Position numbers and translations under genes: made by a program
Notes under the pieces: model-generated
Told to the model about the DNA's origin: nothing
Database searches by the model: none
The model's input: the letters and a program-made list of their open reading frames with translations, nothing else
Assembly (NCBI RefSeq): GCF_029542205.1
Contig: NZ_CP113783.1
Coordinates: 549,001-613,000, forward strand
Direction of reading: 5' to 3'
Length of the DNA: 64,000 bases
Source of the DNA: Pseudoxanthomonas sp. SE1
Lineage (GTDB): Bacteria > Pseudomonadota > Gammaproteobacteria > Xanthomonadales > Xanthomonadaceae
Shown: in pieces, positions 1 through 9,515 of the stretch
Position numbering within the stretch: position 1 is the first letter of the stretch
How the letters are laid out: every line of letters begins with the position of its first letter

Positions 1-2
1 GC

Positions 3-2525
3 ACCGCCGAATCCACGCGCCTGGTGTGGCGCGATGTGCATGGCCTCGATACCGTCGACGACACGCTTGCAGGCACCACGCGATTGGCCGAGGTCTGCCT
101 GCAGACCGCGCTGGATGCATTGGAAGCGGAGTTCGCACAGCGTCATGGTGTGGTGCGAGCGCCCGACGGCAGCGTGCAACGCCTGGTCGTATTCGGTCTT
201 GGCAAGCTGGGCGGTGGCGAACTGAACTTCTCGTCGGACATCGACCTGGTCTATGCGTACCCGCAAGGCGGCGAGTCCGATGACGCGCGATCGCTCGCGG
301 CGGAGGATTATTTCATGCGGCTGGGCCAGCGGCTGGCGAAACTGCTGGATGAGCCGACCGTCGACGGCTTCTGCCACCGTGTCGACCTGCGCCTGCGCCC
401 CTTCGGCAATGCCGGCCGCGTGGCGTTGTCGTTCGCGGGCATGGACCAGTACTTCCAGCGCGAAGGCCGCGACTGGGAGCGTTATGCCTGGCTGAAGGCG
501 CGCGCGGTGGCGGGCGACATCGAAGCGGGCGAGCAGTGGCTGGAGTCGCTGCGTCCCTTCGTCTACCGGCGCTACCTGGACTACACCGCGCTCGATGGCC
601 TGCGCGAGATGAAGGCCGCCATCGCCGCCGAGGTCGCGCGGCGTGAACTGGCCGACGACATCAAGCGCGGGCCGGGAGGCATCCGCGAGATCGAATTCCT
701 GGTGCAGGCCTTGCAGCTGATCCGCGGCGGACGCGAAGCCGCGCTGCGCGAGCGGAGGCTGCGCATGGCCTTGGCCGCGCTGGTCGCCACGCGACAGATG
801 TCCGAAGAGGAGGGCGATGCGCTGGCGCAGGCCTACCGGTTCCTGCGCCGGCTGGAGAATCGCCTGCAGATGCTGCGCGATGCGCAGACGCATGCGCTGC
901 CGGAGGCTGCGATGGACCGTCACCGCATCGCGCGGGGGCTGGACTATCCGGACTGGGATGCGCTGCGCGCCGCGCTGGACCTGCAGCGTGCGCGGGTGTC
1001 GGCCGAGTTCGCCGAACTGCTCGCACCGCGCCAGCGCGATGCCGCGCCGGATGCGCTGGCACTGTACTGGCGCGCGCTGCCCGATGGCGGCGATGTGGAG
1101 ACGTTGGCCGCGTCCGGATTCGCCGATGCAGGCAGTGCCGACGGTGCGCTGCGCGAGTTCGCCCAGTTCAGTGGCGTGCGCGCGCTGTCCGATGGTTCGC
1201 GCGCGCGGCTCGACCGCGTGCTGCCGGCCTTGCTCGACGCCTGCGCACGCTCGTCGCAACCGGATGCGGCATTGCGGCGCGTTTTGTCGCTGTTGCAGGC
1301 GATCCTGCGCCGTGCCAGCTATCTCGCGCTGCTCGACGAACAGCCCAGCGCACTGGCGCGGTTGGTCAACGTGCTGGCGCGCAGTGCGCTGCTGTCCGAG
1401 CGGTTGGCGCAGTATCCCCTGCTGCTCGACGAGCTGCTGGACACACGGGTCTCCGGTCCCATGCCAGACCGCGGCGAGTTGCGCGCCGAGTGCGAGGCCG
1501 CGTTGCTGGAGGATGATCCGGAGACCTGCCTGCGCGTGTTGAACGAGCGCCGGCTCGCGTTGAGTTTCCGGGTGGCGTTGGCTGCGCTGGATGGCCGCCA
1601 GGCCGCGCGCGACAGCGTGCGCCAGTTGGCGTGGCTGGCCGACGAGGTGGTCCGCGTGGTCGTGCAGGTCGCCACGCGCGATGTCGCGCCGGCACATGGC
1701 GTTGTCGCAGGCGGGCGGTTCGCGGTGATCGGCTACGGCAGCCTCGGCGGCGAGGAACTCGGCTTCGGTTCGGACCTGGACCTCGTCTTCCTGTTCGATG
1801 CGCCGGCCGGGTCGGAGTCCGACGGCGCACGCCCGATGGAAGCCGGTCGCTGGTATGCGCGACTCGCGCAGAAGATCGTCGCGCTGCTTGGCGCGGTGAC
1901 GGCGGCGGGACGGCTCTATGATGTGGATGTGCGCCTGCGCCCGGACGGTGCCAAGGGTCTACTGGTCTCGTCGCTGGCCAGCTTCACCGAATACCAGCGC
2001 GAGCGCGCGTGGACATGGGAGCACCAGGCGCTGGTGCGCGCGCGCGGCGTTGCCGGCGACGCCACGCTGCTGCAGGCGTTCGAGGACACCCGCATCGCGA
2101 CGCTGGCGCGCTTGCGCGATGGCGGCATGTTGCGGGACGAGGTGGTGAAGATGCGGACCCGCATGCGCAACGAGCTCGATCGCAGTGACGTGGCGCGCTT
2201 CGACCTGAAGCAGGGCGCCGGCGGCCTGGTCGACCTGGAATTCCTGCTGCAGTACCTGGTGCTGCGCGACGCAGCAGAGCAGCCGGCGCTGCTGCAGCCA
2301 CGCGACACGCCGGGGCTGATCGCTGCCCTGCTGGCCGAAGGTGCCTTGTCGGCAGACGAATCGGACGCGCTGGATGCGGTCCACGCGACCTTCGTCGCCG
2401 AGGGTCTGGCCTGCACGCTGGACCGGCGTCCGCGGCTGGTCGTCGAGAACGCGGCGCTGGCGACGGCGCGCGCGGTGGTGATGCGGACGACGGCCGCGCA
2501 CGGGCTCGGGTTCGATCTCCGATAG
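3..2525 (+). CDS. glnE: Bifunctional glutamine synthetase adenylyltransferase/deadenylase, 5' truncated by the window edge
   Basis: Cytosolic enzyme that adenylylates and deadenylylates glutamine synthetase in response to nitrogen status. The reading frame is open through the left edge, so the start lies outside; about 840 residues are present of the roughly 940 usual in xanthomonads. Both nucleotidyltransferase modules are visible. One has GLGKLGG followed by SSDIDL near the start of the visible protein. The other has [10 protein letters not shown] and GSDLDL about 570 residues in. The paired G-G...D-x-D cores are diagnostic of GlnE. The gene ends 18 bp before a convergent gene. No frameshift is seen. 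Confidence 0.95.
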   Translation, partial: TAESTRLVWRDVHGLDTVDDTLAGTTRLAEVCLQTALDALEAEFAQRHGVVRAPDGSVQRLVVFGLGKLGGGELNFSSDIDLVYAYPQGGESDDARSLAAEDYFMRLGQRLAKLLDEPTVDGFCHRVDLRLRPFGNAGRVALSFAGMDQYFQREGRDWERYAWLKARAVAGDIEAGEQWLESLRPFVYRRYLDYTALDGLREMKAAIAAEVARRELADDIKRGPGGIREIEFLVQALQLIRGGREAALRERRLRMALAALVATRQMSEEEGDALAQAYRFLRRLENRLQMLRDAQTHALPEAAMDRHRIARGLDYPDWDALRAALDLQRARVSAEFAELLAPRQRDAAPDALALYWRALPDGGDVETLAASGFADAGSADGALREFAQFSGVRALSDGSRARLDRVLPALLDACARSSQPDAALRRVLSLLQAILRRASYLALLDEQPSALARLVNVLARSALLSERLAQYPLLLDELLDTRVSGPMPDRGELRAECEAALLEDDPETCLRVLNERRLALSFRVALAALDGRQAARDSVRQLAWLADEVVRVVVQVATRDVAPAHGVVAGGRFAVIGYGSLGGEELGFGSDLDLVFLFDAPAGSESDGARPMEAGRWYARLAQKIVALLGAVTAAGRLYDVDVRLRPDGAKGLLVSSLASFTEYQRERAWTWEHQALVRARGVAGDATLLQAFEDTRIATLARLRDGGMLRDEVVKMRTRMRNELDRSDVARFDLKQGAGGLVDLEFLLQYLVLRDAAEQPALLQPRDTPGLIAALLAEGALSADESDALDAVHATFVAEGLACTLDRRPRLVVENAALATARAVVMRTTAAHGLGFDLR

Positions 2526-2543
2526 CGGCGGGCATGGCCCGCT

Positions 2544-3524
2544 TTACGGGAGGGGCAGCAGGCCCAGGCGGGTCCGCACTTCCGCGGCGATGCGGGCGGT
2601 CTCGCGCAAGGGGTCGCCACCGAACGGCACCGGTCCGTCGGCGAGATCGCGGATGCGACCACGCTGCAGCAGCGCATCGATGAAGCGACGGAGACGGCCG
2701 TTGACGCGATCGGGTTCGAACACCTGCACCGGCACGCGCGTACCGCAGGCCTCCGACACCATGTTGACCGACTCCGGCGTGCACACGATGCGGTCGGCCC
2801 AGGCCAACAGGCCTGCATACGGGTTCGGGCCATCGGCGGAGCCGCACCAGAGCAAGGTGTTCGCGCGCCCCGACCATCGCTGGCGCGCCGCATCGACCAC
2901 CCCGGGCGGCGTGCGACGCGACGTGGTGACCATCAGGCTCTGCGTGGCCGACGCCTCATCCAGCCGGGTTGCCAGTCGCCCGAACGCCGCGGCGTCGAAA
3001 CGGTAGTGCTTGCTGTCGCCGCCCAGCAGCACCGCGGTGCGGGGCGAGGGCAGGGCGGCGAAGGTTGGGAACGCGGCGCGCGCGTCCGCCAGCCAGGCAT
3101 CGTCGACCGGATTCAGGCTGCCCAGCAGCGTGAGGACGTTCGGCCCGGCGAGGCCGTCGTGTTCGGGCGTGATGACGAGGTCCCAGTGCACCGGGTCGAT
3201 CCGCGGGTGGAGGATCTGGACGGCGCGGCTGCCATGCATGCGCAGCAGGCGCGTGGCCAGCGCGGCCTGGCGACCGCAGCCGATCACGAGTGCGGGCGGC
3301 TGCATCTGCAAGGCATGGAACGCCGTACCGAAGGCGTGCGCCGCGCCAGGCAATATCCGGGGCGCCGTCCAGCGCCACGGTGCATGGGGTTCGAGCACCA
3401 CGTTTCCCGCGTCGCCACCGAGTGCACACGCCAGCGACTGGGCTTGGCGTACGTTGCCGGCGTGGCCGTCGGTCAGTGTGCAGAGGCCGCGGGAATCGGC
3501 CTGGGCGGGGCTTGTTCGTTCCAC
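2544..3524 (-). CDS. Mitochondrial fission ELM1-like protein (DUF1022)
   Basis: Protein of 326 residues matching the bacterial DUF1022/ELM1 family: an N-terminal LTDGHAGN motif, then VIGCGRQAAL and a central VLLGGDSKHYRFD segment. The bacterial members have no established function. The plant ELM1 name comes from a mitochondrial fission factor and should not be transferred. The glycine-rich alternating alpha/beta pattern and the motif TPESVNMVSEA resemble GT-B glycosyltransferase folds, which is inference. There is no signal peptide, so it is probably cytosolic. It lies convergent to glnE and about 2 kb from the lipopolysaccharide genes. The start is the first ATG of the conserved region. Confidence 0.85.
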   Translation of the reverse strand: MERTSPAQADSRGLCTLTDGHAGNVRQAQSLACALGGDAGNVVLEPHAPWRWTAPRILPGAAHAFGTAFHALQMQPPALVIGCGRQAALATRLLRMHGSRAVQILHPRIDPVHWDLVITPEHDGLAGPNVLTLLGSLNPVDDAWLADARAAFPTFAALPSPRTAVLLGGDSKHYRFDAAAFGRLATRLDEASATQSLMVTTSRRTPPGVVDAARQRWSGRANTLLWCGSADGPNPYAGLLAWADRIVCTPESVNMVSEACGTRVPVQVFEPDRVNGRLRRFIDALLQRGRIRDLADGPVPFGGDPLRETARIAAEVRTRLGLLPLP

Positions 3525-3641
3525 CAGTTAAAACAATCCGTTCCGGGTCGGTTGGATGTTGCCATAGTCAGGACACCCTACACTGCCCCTTCGCGCTGCC
3601 GGCCCTGCCGCTGCGGCTCCCTTCCTTGCGACAGGTAACCC

Positions 3642-4229
3642 ATGCCCCACGTTCTCGACGCCGCTTCGCTCGACCAGTTGTTCCGCACCGCCCGTACGTA
3701 CAACGCGTTCAGCGGTGACGTCAGCGACGACACGCTGCGCCAGCTGTACGACCTGCTGAAGTTCGGTCCCACCCAGGCCAACACCACGCCGGCACGCTTC
3801 GTGTTCGTGAAGTCCGCCGAAGCCAAGGCCAAGCTGGGTCCGGCGCTGGACGAGGGCAACTATGCCAAGACCATGGCCGCACCGGTGACCGTCATCATCG
3901 GACGCGATGAGGACTTCCACGAGAAGCTGCCGTTCCTGTTCCCGCATACCGATGCCAAGGCCTGGTTCGACGGCCCGCGCGAGAACCGCTTCAAGCCCGC
4001 GCTGCGCAACGCCAGCCTGCAGGCGGGGTACCTGATCGTCGCCGCGCGCGCGCTGGGCCTGGATGCCGGTCCGATGACCGGTTTCAACGCCGCCAAGGTC
4101 GACGAAGCCTTCTTCGCCGGCACGGCCATCAAGTCGGACATCCTGGTCAACCTGGGCCATGGCGATCCGTCCAGCATCTTCCCGCGTTCCCCGCGCCTGG
4201 GCTTCGACGAAGCCGCGCGCATCCTCTGA
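3642..4229 (+). CDS. Nitroreductase-family protein, malonic semialdehyde reductase (RutE-like)
   Basis: A 195-residue FMN-dependent oxidoreductase of the nitroreductase superfamily, matching the RutE/malonic semialdehyde reductase subgroup over its full length. The N-terminal segment [13 protein letters not shown], the [13 protein letters not shown] segment that would contact FMN, and a C-terminal [15 protein letters not shown] are typical. RutE reduces malonic semialdehyde to 3-hydroxypropionate in pyrimidine degradation. No other rut gene is nearby, so the physiological substrate here may be a different aldehyde or enal. The gene is monocistronic or pairs with the yceI-like gene 24 bp downstream. 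Confidence 0.85.
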   Translation: MPHVLDAASLDQLFRTARTYNAFSGDVSDDTLRQLYDLLKFGPTQANTTPARFVFVKSAEAKAKLGPALDEGNYAKTMAAPVTVIIGRDEDFHEKLPFLFPHTDAKAWFDGPRENRFKPALRNASLQAGYLIVAARALGLDAGPMTGFNAAKVDEAFFAGTAIKSDILVNLGHGDPSSIFPRSPRLGFDEAARIL

Positions 4230-4253
4230 CACCCCACCACCCGGAGATTCCCC

Positions 4254-4832
4254 ATGCGCAAGACCCTGCTCGTTGCCGCCCTGTTCGCCTTCGCCGGCTC
4301 CGCCTTCGCCGCGCCGGTCACCTACAGGATCGACCCCGGCCACACCAACGTGCTGGCGACCTGGAACCATTTCGGTTTCTCCAACCCCAGCGCCAACTTC
4401 GGCCAGGCCGACGGCACCCTGGTGTACGACGCCGACAAGGTCTCCGCGTCCAGCGTCCAGGTCACCCTGCCGCTGAGCGGCCTGAGCGCGCTGGCCGACC
4501 AGTTCTATGAGCACCTGACCAGCGACAAGTGGTTCGACGCCGCCAAGTACCCGGCCGCCACTTTCAAGAGCACCCAGGTGGAAGCGGCCGGCGAAGGCAA
4601 GCTGAAGGTCACCGGTGACCTGACCATCAAGGGCATCACCAAGCCGGTGGTGCTGGACGTGACCCTCAACAAGGCCGGCGAGCACCCGATGAAGAAGGTG
4701 CCGGCGATCGGCTTCGATGCCACCGCCACCGTCAAGCGCAGCGACTTCGGCGTGGGCGCGTACGCCCCGATGGTCAGCGACGAAGTGACGCTGAAGATCA
4801 CCACCGAAGCCACGGCCGACGCCAAGAAGTAA
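4254..4832 (+). CDS. YceI-family secreted protein
   Basis: A 192-residue protein with a clear signal peptide (MRKTLLVAALFAFAGSAFA, cleavage before APVTY) and a YceI lipocalin-like domain: YRIDPGHTNVLATWNHFGFS at the start and DLTIKGITKPVVLDV in the middle. YceI proteins are periplasmic barrels that bind isoprenoid or lipid-like ligands; several are induced by base or osmotic stress. No enzymatic residues are expected. A strong terminator follows, so the transcript probably ends here. Confidence 0.93.
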   Translation: MRKTLLVAALFAFAGSAFAAPVTYRIDPGHTNVLATWNHFGFSNPSANFGQADGTLVYDADKVSASSVQVTLPLSGLSALADQFYEHLTSDKWFDAAKYPAATFKSTQVEAAGEGKLKVTGDLTIKGITKPVVLDVTLNKAGEHPMKKVPAIGFDATATVKRSDFGVGAYAPMVSDEVTLKITTEATADAKK

Positions 4833-4873
4833 GCACGCCTTCCCCGGCCTTCGCGCGCCGGCCGGATGTTGCC

Positions 4874-4910
4874 GGAAACGCCGCCCCGCTCGCGCCGGGC
4901 GGCGTTTTCC
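4874..4910 (+). terminator. Rho-independent terminator after the YceI-like gene
   Basis: A GC-rich stem with arms GAAACGCCGCCC and GGGCGGCGTTTTC is separated by a short loop and followed by a T-rich stretch. It sits 42 bp after the stop codon and would end the rutE-like/yceI-like transcript. Confidence 0.8.
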
Positions 4911-4928
4911 GTCAGGGGAACCCCTTTC

Positions 4929-4958
4929 TTGGGCCGCCACGGTAGCGGCTGCTAGACT
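4929..4958 (+). promoter_or_regulatory. Possible sigma-70 promoter for the zinc-finger/glycosyltransferase genes
   Basis: TTGGGC at 4929-4934 and TAGACT at 4953-4958 are separated by 18 bp and lie 32 bp before the zinc-finger gene, just after a terminator. The match to the sigma-70 consensus is moderate and untested. Confidence 0.4.
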
Positions 4959-4990
4959 GGCCGCCTCGTTCCAGCACGTCCCGCACCGCC

Positions 4991-5188
4991 ATGACCCAGA
5001 CCGCCACTGCGCCCGCCAACGCCGAGAAGCGCTACACCGTCTCGCGCGCCGACCTGCCGCTGAGCTGCCCGCTGCCGTCGATGGCGCTGTGGAATTCGCA
5101 CCCGCGCGTCTACCTGCCCATCGAAGACGCGCCGGGCGGGGATGTGCAGTGCCCGTACTGCGGTTCGCATTTCGTCCTGGCCGACTGA
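4991..5188 (+). CDS. CHCC-type zinc-finger protein (NDUFS6-like)
   Basis: A 65-residue protein carrying the zf-CHCC pattern: a cysteine in LSCPLPS, a histidine in WNSHPRVYLPI, and the pair CPYCG near the C terminus, which together would bind one zinc ion. The domain is shared with the NDUFS6 subunit of mitochondrial complex I. In bacteria it occurs as small proteins of unknown role, commonly upstream of envelope glycosyltransferase genes in this family. It precedes the glycosyltransferase gene by 36 bp and is likely co-transcribed with it. Confidence 0.9.
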   Translation: MTQTATAPANAEKRYTVSRADLPLSCPLPSMALWNSHPRVYLPIEDAPGGDVQCPYCGSHFVLAD

Positions 5189-5224
5189 TCGCCTGATGCG
5201 GCCGAAGCGCGCGGCCCATCGCCC

Positions 5225-6364
5225 ATGCGCCGCCTGACCGTCGTCCAGCTGCTGCCGGCGCTGGAATCCGGCGGTGTCGAACGTTCCACCCTCGAGATCG
5301 CGGACGCGCTGGTGCGCGCAGGCCACCGTGCCGTGGTGGTGTCGGCGGGCGGGCGGCTGGAGCGGGCGTTGCAGGCGACCGGCGCGGAGCACATCACGCT
5401 CGACATCGGTCGCAAATCGCTGCTGACGCTCCGCCACGTGGTCACCCTGCGCCGGCTGTTCGCCGATGTCGGCGCCGACATTGTGCACGCGCGCTCGCGG
5501 CTTCCTGCGTGGCTTGGGCTGTGGGCGATCCGCGCGATGCCTGAGGCCGCGCGACCACGATTCGTCACGACCATGCACGGGCTCAATTCGCCCGGGCGCT
5601 ACAGCGCGGTGATGACGTACGGCGAGCGCGTGATCTGCGTGTCCGATACGGTACGCGCGTACTTGCGGCAGCACTATCCGCAGACCGATCCGTGCAAGCT
5701 GGTCGTGATTCCGCGCGGCATCGATCCGGCGCAGTTCCCGCGCGCATCCGCGCGCGATCCTGAGGCGCGCGCGTGGGCTGCCACCCAGCATCCTGCGCTG
5801 GTGGGCGAAGGCCCGCTGCTGCTGCTGCCGGGGCGCGGCACTCGCCTCAAGGGCCATCAGGATGCCATCGCGCTGCTGGCCCGCCTGCGCGGCACCGGCA
5901 TCGATGCGCGCCTCTGGATGCCGGGCACGCGCGAGGCGGGGCGCGGGCACTATGTCCTCGACCTGGAAGCAGAAGCGCGACGTGGCGGATGCGCCGATGC
6001 GCTCGCGATCACGCCACCGACAACCGCCATCGCTCGCGCCTACGCCGCCAGCGACCTGGTGTTGCAGCTGTCGCGCAAGCCCGAAGCGTTCGGCCGGACC
6101 GTGGTCGAAGCGCTGTCCGTGGGGCGTCCCGTCGCCGGCTGGGCGCACGGCGGTGTCGGCGAGTTGCTGCGCGAACTGCAGCCCGCGGGCGCAGTGCCGG
6201 CATTCGATGGAGACCGCCTGTTCGACGCGGTGCGTTCGATGCTCGCCCATCCGCCGCCGCCATTGGCTACGATGGACGCCTACACCCTGCGCGCGATGCA
6301 GGATGCCACGCTCGCCCTTTACCACGATCTTGCCGATGACCGCCGACTCGCCATCGATCCCTGA
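5225..6364 (+). CDS. Glycosyltransferase family 4, probable LPS core or O-chain transferase
   Basis: A 379-residue GT-B glycosyltransferase. The N-terminal domain begins with QLLPALESGGVERSTLEIAD, the acceptor-side glycine loop of GT4 enzymes. The C-terminal nucleotide-sugar domain includes LLLPGRGTRLKGHQDAI and the retaining-enzyme E-x7-E type motif around KPEAFGRTVVEALSVGRPV. It probably transfers a hexose onto lipopolysaccharide on the cytoplasmic face. Context supports this: it is followed with a 29-bp overlap by an O-antigen-ligase-like gene, then two lipid A acyltransferase genes and waaA. The exact sugar cannot be read from the sequence. Confidence 0.88.
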   Translation: MRRLTVVQLLPALESGGVERSTLEIADALVRAGHRAVVVSAGGRLERALQATGAEHITLDIGRKSLLTLRHVVTLRRLFADVGADIVHARSRLPAWLGLWAIRAMPEAARPRFVTTMHGLNSPGRYSAVMTYGERVICVSDTVRAYLRQHYPQTDPCKLVVIPRGIDPAQFPRASARDPEARAWAATQHPALVGEGPLLLLPGRGTRLKGHQDAIALLARLRGTGIDARLWMPGTREAGRGHYVLDLEAEARRGGCADALAITPPTTAIARAYAASDLVLQLSRKPEAFGRTVVEALSVGRPVAGWAHGGVGELLRELQPAGAVPAFDGDRLFDAVRSMLAHPPPPLATMDAYTLRAMQDATLALYHDLADDRRLAIDP

Positions 6365-7658
6365 CATGCCTGTCCGTGGCCGTACCCACGGCTGGCGCTG
6401 GGCACCCGCGTGGGTGCTGACGTTCGTCGCCCTCTGGCCGGCACCGGGCTATGCCGAAGGCGTGATGGTGCTGGGCGCACTGGCGGCCGTCATCCGGTTG
6501 CTGCTGGACAGGTTCCGTGGCGGCACGCGCCTGCTGAGCGGCGCGGCATGGGCGCTGACCAGCGCCCTGTTCGCCGCCTATTGGCTGCCCGAAGTCATCT
6601 CGGCCGTGGATGCCGTCGACGCACCGCGGGCATTTCGCGAGGCCGCGGTGGACCTTCGCTACCTGCCGTTCCTGTGGCTGGTGGCGGCCGCCGTGGCGAA
6701 CAGGGAAGCGCGGCGCACCACCTTCAACGGTCTCGCCATCATCGTCGCGGTGTGGACGCTGGACGCGCTGGCGCAGGTCGTGTTCGGTACCAGTCCATTG
6801 TTCTGGGGCCTGGACCAGCTCAAGCAACTGGTCAGCGGACGCCCGATGTGCACCGCGGAACAGATGGCCGGCATCGACAGGCTCAGCGGTTTCCTCGGCC
6901 CCTGCAACCGGAAGCTGGGCGTGGTGATGGCGAGCCTGTCGCCGTTCCTGTTGTTTGCAGCGGCGCGGCGGATGGATTCCCTCGGATGGATAGTGGCCGC
7001 GGGCGCCATCGGTCTGGTCATCCTGCTTGCGGGCGCGCGTGCGTCGTGGATCACCTACACCTTGGTCCTGGTGGCATCCGGTTGGCGGTTGCTCGGCCTG
7101 CGCAGGCTGCTCGGCGTGTTGGCGGCGGGGCTGCTGACGCTGACGTTGCTTGCCATGTCTTCCACGCAGGTGCGCGAGCGCATCCTGCGCACCACGCATG
7201 CATTGACCGCCAGCGAATCCGGTGTGGACACCGCGTTGTCGGGCCGTGGGCAGATCTGGTCCGCGGCCGGCTGCATGATCGCCGGGCACCCCATCAACGG
7301 CGTGGGCGCGCGCGGATTCCGCGAGGCGTTCCCCGAGTGCGATGCAGGGGCCGGCGAGCGGCCCGCTTGGGGCCAGGGGCCTGCGTTCCACGCACACCAG
7401 ATCGTGCTGGAAGTACTCAGCGAAACCGGCATCATCGGCCTGTTGCTGTGGCTGGCGGGCGCCGCGCTGGCATGGCGGGCGTGGCGTTATGCCACGCCGC
7501 AGGCGAAGGAGCGCGCGCGGCCGGCGATGCTGGCGCTGGCGGTGACGGTCTTCCCGTTCAACACGCACCTGGCGTTCTATTCCACGTTCTGGGGCGGGCT
7601 GACGCTGATGCTGGCGGCGCTGTACGCGGGCAGCCTGCTGGCGCGCGATGACGAATGA
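6336..7658 (+). CDS. O-antigen ligase family membrane protein
   Basis: About 440 residues with roughly ten to twelve hydrophobic segments and the Wzy_C/O-antigen ligase signature. The periplasmic loop contains GRGQIWSAAGCMIAGHPING, then HAHQIVLEVLSETGIIGL, where the histidine-containing HAH motif is the conserved ligase element. It would join glycan chains to lipid A-core in the periplasmic leaflet, or polymerise O-units. The ATG at 6336 overlaps the glycosyltransferase; an in-frame ATG at 6366, just after its stop, is equally plausible. The last 11 bp overlap the next gene, indicating coupling. Confidence 0.85.
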   Translation: MTADSPSIPDMPVRGRTHGWRWAPAWVLTFVALWPAPGYAEGVMVLGALAAVIRLLLDRFRGGTRLLSGAAWALTSALFAAYWLPEVISAVDAVDAPRAFREAAVDLRYLPFLWLVAAAVANREARRTTFNGLAIIVAVWTLDALAQVVFGTSPLFWGLDQLKQLVSGRPMCTAEQMAGIDRLSGFLGPCNRKLGVVMASLSPFLLFAAARRMDSLGWIVAAGAIGLVILLAGARASWITYTLVLVASGWRLLGLRRLLGVLAAGLLTLTLLAMSSTQVRERILRTTHALTASESGVDTALSGRGQIWSAAGCMIAGHPINGVGARGFREAFPECDAGAGERPAWGQGPAFHAHQIVLEVLSETGIIGLLLWLAGAALAWRAWRYATPQAKERARPAMLALAVTVFPFNTHLAFYSTFWGGLTLMLAALYAGSLLARDDE

Positions 7659-8553
7659 GCGCGCGGCGGGCGTGCGCTGCTGGTTCGTGGCGCCCGCCAA
7701 CCTGATCGCATCGGCGATCGCGCGGTTGCCGCAGCCATCGCTGCTGCGGCTCGGGAGCCTCACGACGTGGTTGCTGTGGCCGCTGCTCGGCAAGCGCCGC
7801 CGCTACGCGGCGACCAACATCGCGCTGTGTTTCCCCGCACTGGATGACCGTGCCCGCGCCCGCCTGCTGCGCGACACCCTCCGCGCCACGGTGACCGGCA
7901 TGTTCGAACTCGTGCGGGGCTGGTACGCGCCCACGTGGGCGCTGCGCGGGCTGGCCGACGTGCAGGGGCTGGAACACGTGCGCGCCGCACGCGCACAGGG
8001 GCGTGGCATCCTGCTGTTCGGCGGCCACATTCCGCACTCCGAACTGTGCGCGCGCCTGCTCGGCGACGCGCTGGGCGAGCGGGTGACCATCGTCGCGCGG
8101 CGCAACAACAATCCCTGCATCGAGCACCTGCTCGACACCGCCCGTCGCCGCGTCTTCGCCGATGTCATCGGCAAGAAGGACGTGCGCGGCCTGCTGCGCA
8201 CGCTGTCGCGCGGCGGCATCGTCGCGTACTCCGCGGACCAGGATTTCAACTACCAGAATGCCTTCGTGCCGTTCTTCGGCGTTCAGGCCGCGACCCTGAC
8301 CGCCACGCCCGATCTCGCGCGCCGGAGCAATGCCGTCGTGCTGCCGTTCTGGTTCCATCGTGACGCGGCGGGGCGCTACCAGTTGCGCGTCGAGCCGACG
8401 TGGGAAGGATGGCCGAGCGGCGATCCGGTGCAGGATGCGGCACGTTACATGGCGGAACTGGAAGCCGTCGTGCGCCGGCATCCCGAGCAATACCTGTGGG
8501 TGCACCGGCGTTTCAAGACGCGGCCCCAGGGCGAACCCGGCCTCTACCGGTAG
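7648..8553 (+). CDS. LpxL/HtrB-type lysophospholipid acyltransferase (first copy)
   Basis: A 301-residue inner-membrane-associated acyltransferase of the lipid A late-acylation family. The HX4E catalytic motif is present as H127-I-P-H-S-E132. RRNIAL-like and YLWVHRRFKTRP segments at the two ends are typical of LpxL/LpxM proteins. It probably adds a secondary acyl chain to Kdo2-lipid IVA or a related precursor. It overlaps the upstream ligase-like gene by 11 bp and ends tail to tail with a paralogue at 8544-9476. Which acyl position each copy serves cannot be told. Confidence 0.9.
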   Translation: MTNERAAGVRCWFVAPANLIASAIARLPQPSLLRLGSLTTWLLWPLLGKRRRYAATNIALCFPALDDRARARLLRDTLRATVTGMFELVRGWYAPTWALRGLADVQGLEHVRAARAQGRGILLFGGHIPHSELCARLLGDALGERVTIVARRNNNPCIEHLLDTARRRVFADVIGKKDVRGLLRTLSRGGIVAYSADQDFNYQNAFVPFFGVQAATLTATPDLARRSNAVVLPFWFHRDAAGRYQLRVEPTWEGWPSGDPVQDAARYMAELEAVVRRHPEQYLWVHRRFKTRPQGEPGLYR

Positions 8554-8555
8554 AG
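8542..8555. repeat. Perfect 14-bp palindrome shared by two convergent stop codons
   Basis: CTCTACCGGTAGAG is its own reverse complement. Read rightwards it encodes the end L-Y-R-stop of the first acyltransferase; read leftwards it encodes the same L-Y-R-stop of the second. The coding regions overlap by 10 bp here. Confidence 0.95.
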
Positions 8556-9476
8556 TTCGCCGCGGCCGTCGGGCTGACGCTTGAAGCGGCGGTGGATCCA
8601 CAGGTACTGCGTGGGAGCTTCGCGCACCATGGACTCGATCGCGGCGATCACGCGCGCCGTGTCCGCCGTGGCGTCCGGTGACGGGAAATCCTCCAGCGCG
8701 GGCGACAGCCTCAGCGTGTAGCCGCCGTCTTCGCGACGCACGTGCGAGAACGCGATCACCGCCGCGCCCGACAGACGTGCCAGTTGATGGGTGGAGGTGA
8801 GGCTGTAGGCCGGGTGGCCGAAGAACGGAACGAATACGCTCTCGCCGCGCCGCGTATCCTGGTCGGGCGCGAACCAGAGCAGGCCCCCCTGCTTGAGGTG
8901 CTTCAGCGCGGGGCGCAGCTCTTCACGGGTGAACATCGCGGTGGCGTAACGCAGGCGGCCGCGCTTCACCGCCCACTCCATCGCGCCCTGGTTGTGCGGG
9001 CGATACATGCCGGCCAGCGGTGCGTGGTCGCACATCAGCCGCGCCGAGATCTCCAGCGTGGTGAAGTGTCCGGACACCACGATCACCCCGCGGCCACCGG
9101 AACGCGCCGCCGCCAGGTGCTCCAGGCCCTCGAAGCGCAATCCCGGCCGCATCGGCGCCACGCTGCCCCACCAGGCGCGCGCGAATTCGAACAGCCCGAT
9201 GCCAAGCTCGCCGAAACTGGCCCGCGCCATCGCGTCCCGGGCCTCGGCGTCCAGTTCCGGAAAACACAGCGCGATGTTGCGGCGGGCGATGTTCCTGCGC
9301 TCGCGCATCGCCGCAAACAGCAGCGCGCCGATGAGGCGGCCCAGCACCCGCTGCAGCGCCCACGGCAGGCGCGCCACCAGCCATGCCAGCCCGATGCCGA
9401 TCCAGGCCGGCCATTGCGCGGGTCCCATGGGTGGACGCTCGCGGGCGTCGGCGGATCGCTTCTCGGGTTCGGCCAT
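8544..9476 (-). CDS. LpxL/HtrB-type lipid A acyltransferase (second copy)
   Basis: A 310-residue paralogue of the neighbouring acyltransferase. The HX4E motif is H137-F-T-T-L-E142 and the C terminus reads YLWIHRRFKRQPDG. The N-terminal WIGIGLAWLVARLPWALQ is the single membrane anchor usual in LpxL. The start MAEPEKR was chosen because the open frame further upstream runs antisense through waaA. It is transcribed away from waaA across a 39-bp gap, so the two genes probably share a divergent promoter region. The substrate chain is unknown. Confidence 0.92.
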   Translation of the reverse strand: MAEPEKRSADARERPPMGPAQWPAWIGIGLAWLVARLPWALQRVLGRLIGALLFAAMRERRNIARRNIALCFPELDAEARDAMARASFGELGIGLFEFARAWWGSVAPMRPGLRFEGLEHLAAARSGGRGVIVVSGHFTTLEISARLMCDHAPLAGMYRPHNQGAMEWAVKRGRLRYATAMFTREELRPALKHLKQGGLLWFAPDQDTRRGESVFVPFFGHPAYSLTSTHQLARLSGAAVIAFSHVRREDGGYTLRLSPALEDFPSPDATADTARVIAAIESMVREAPTQYLWIHRRFKRQPDGRGELYR

Positions 9477-9515
9477 GGCCCCATTGTAACGGCGGCCCCG
9501 GGTATCCTTGTCGCA

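Noticed and set aside
5862..6335. Frame extending the O-antigen-ligase-like gene back into the glycosyltransferase gene
   Set aside because: The extra residues are Arg/Pro-rich shadow sequence; membrane-protein sequence begins only at about 6366.
3528..6367. Long minus-strand open frames opposite the nitroreductase, YceI and glycosyltransferase genes
   Set aside because: Same antisense effect of GC-rich third positions; the plus-strand genes carry signal peptides, motifs and ribosome sites.
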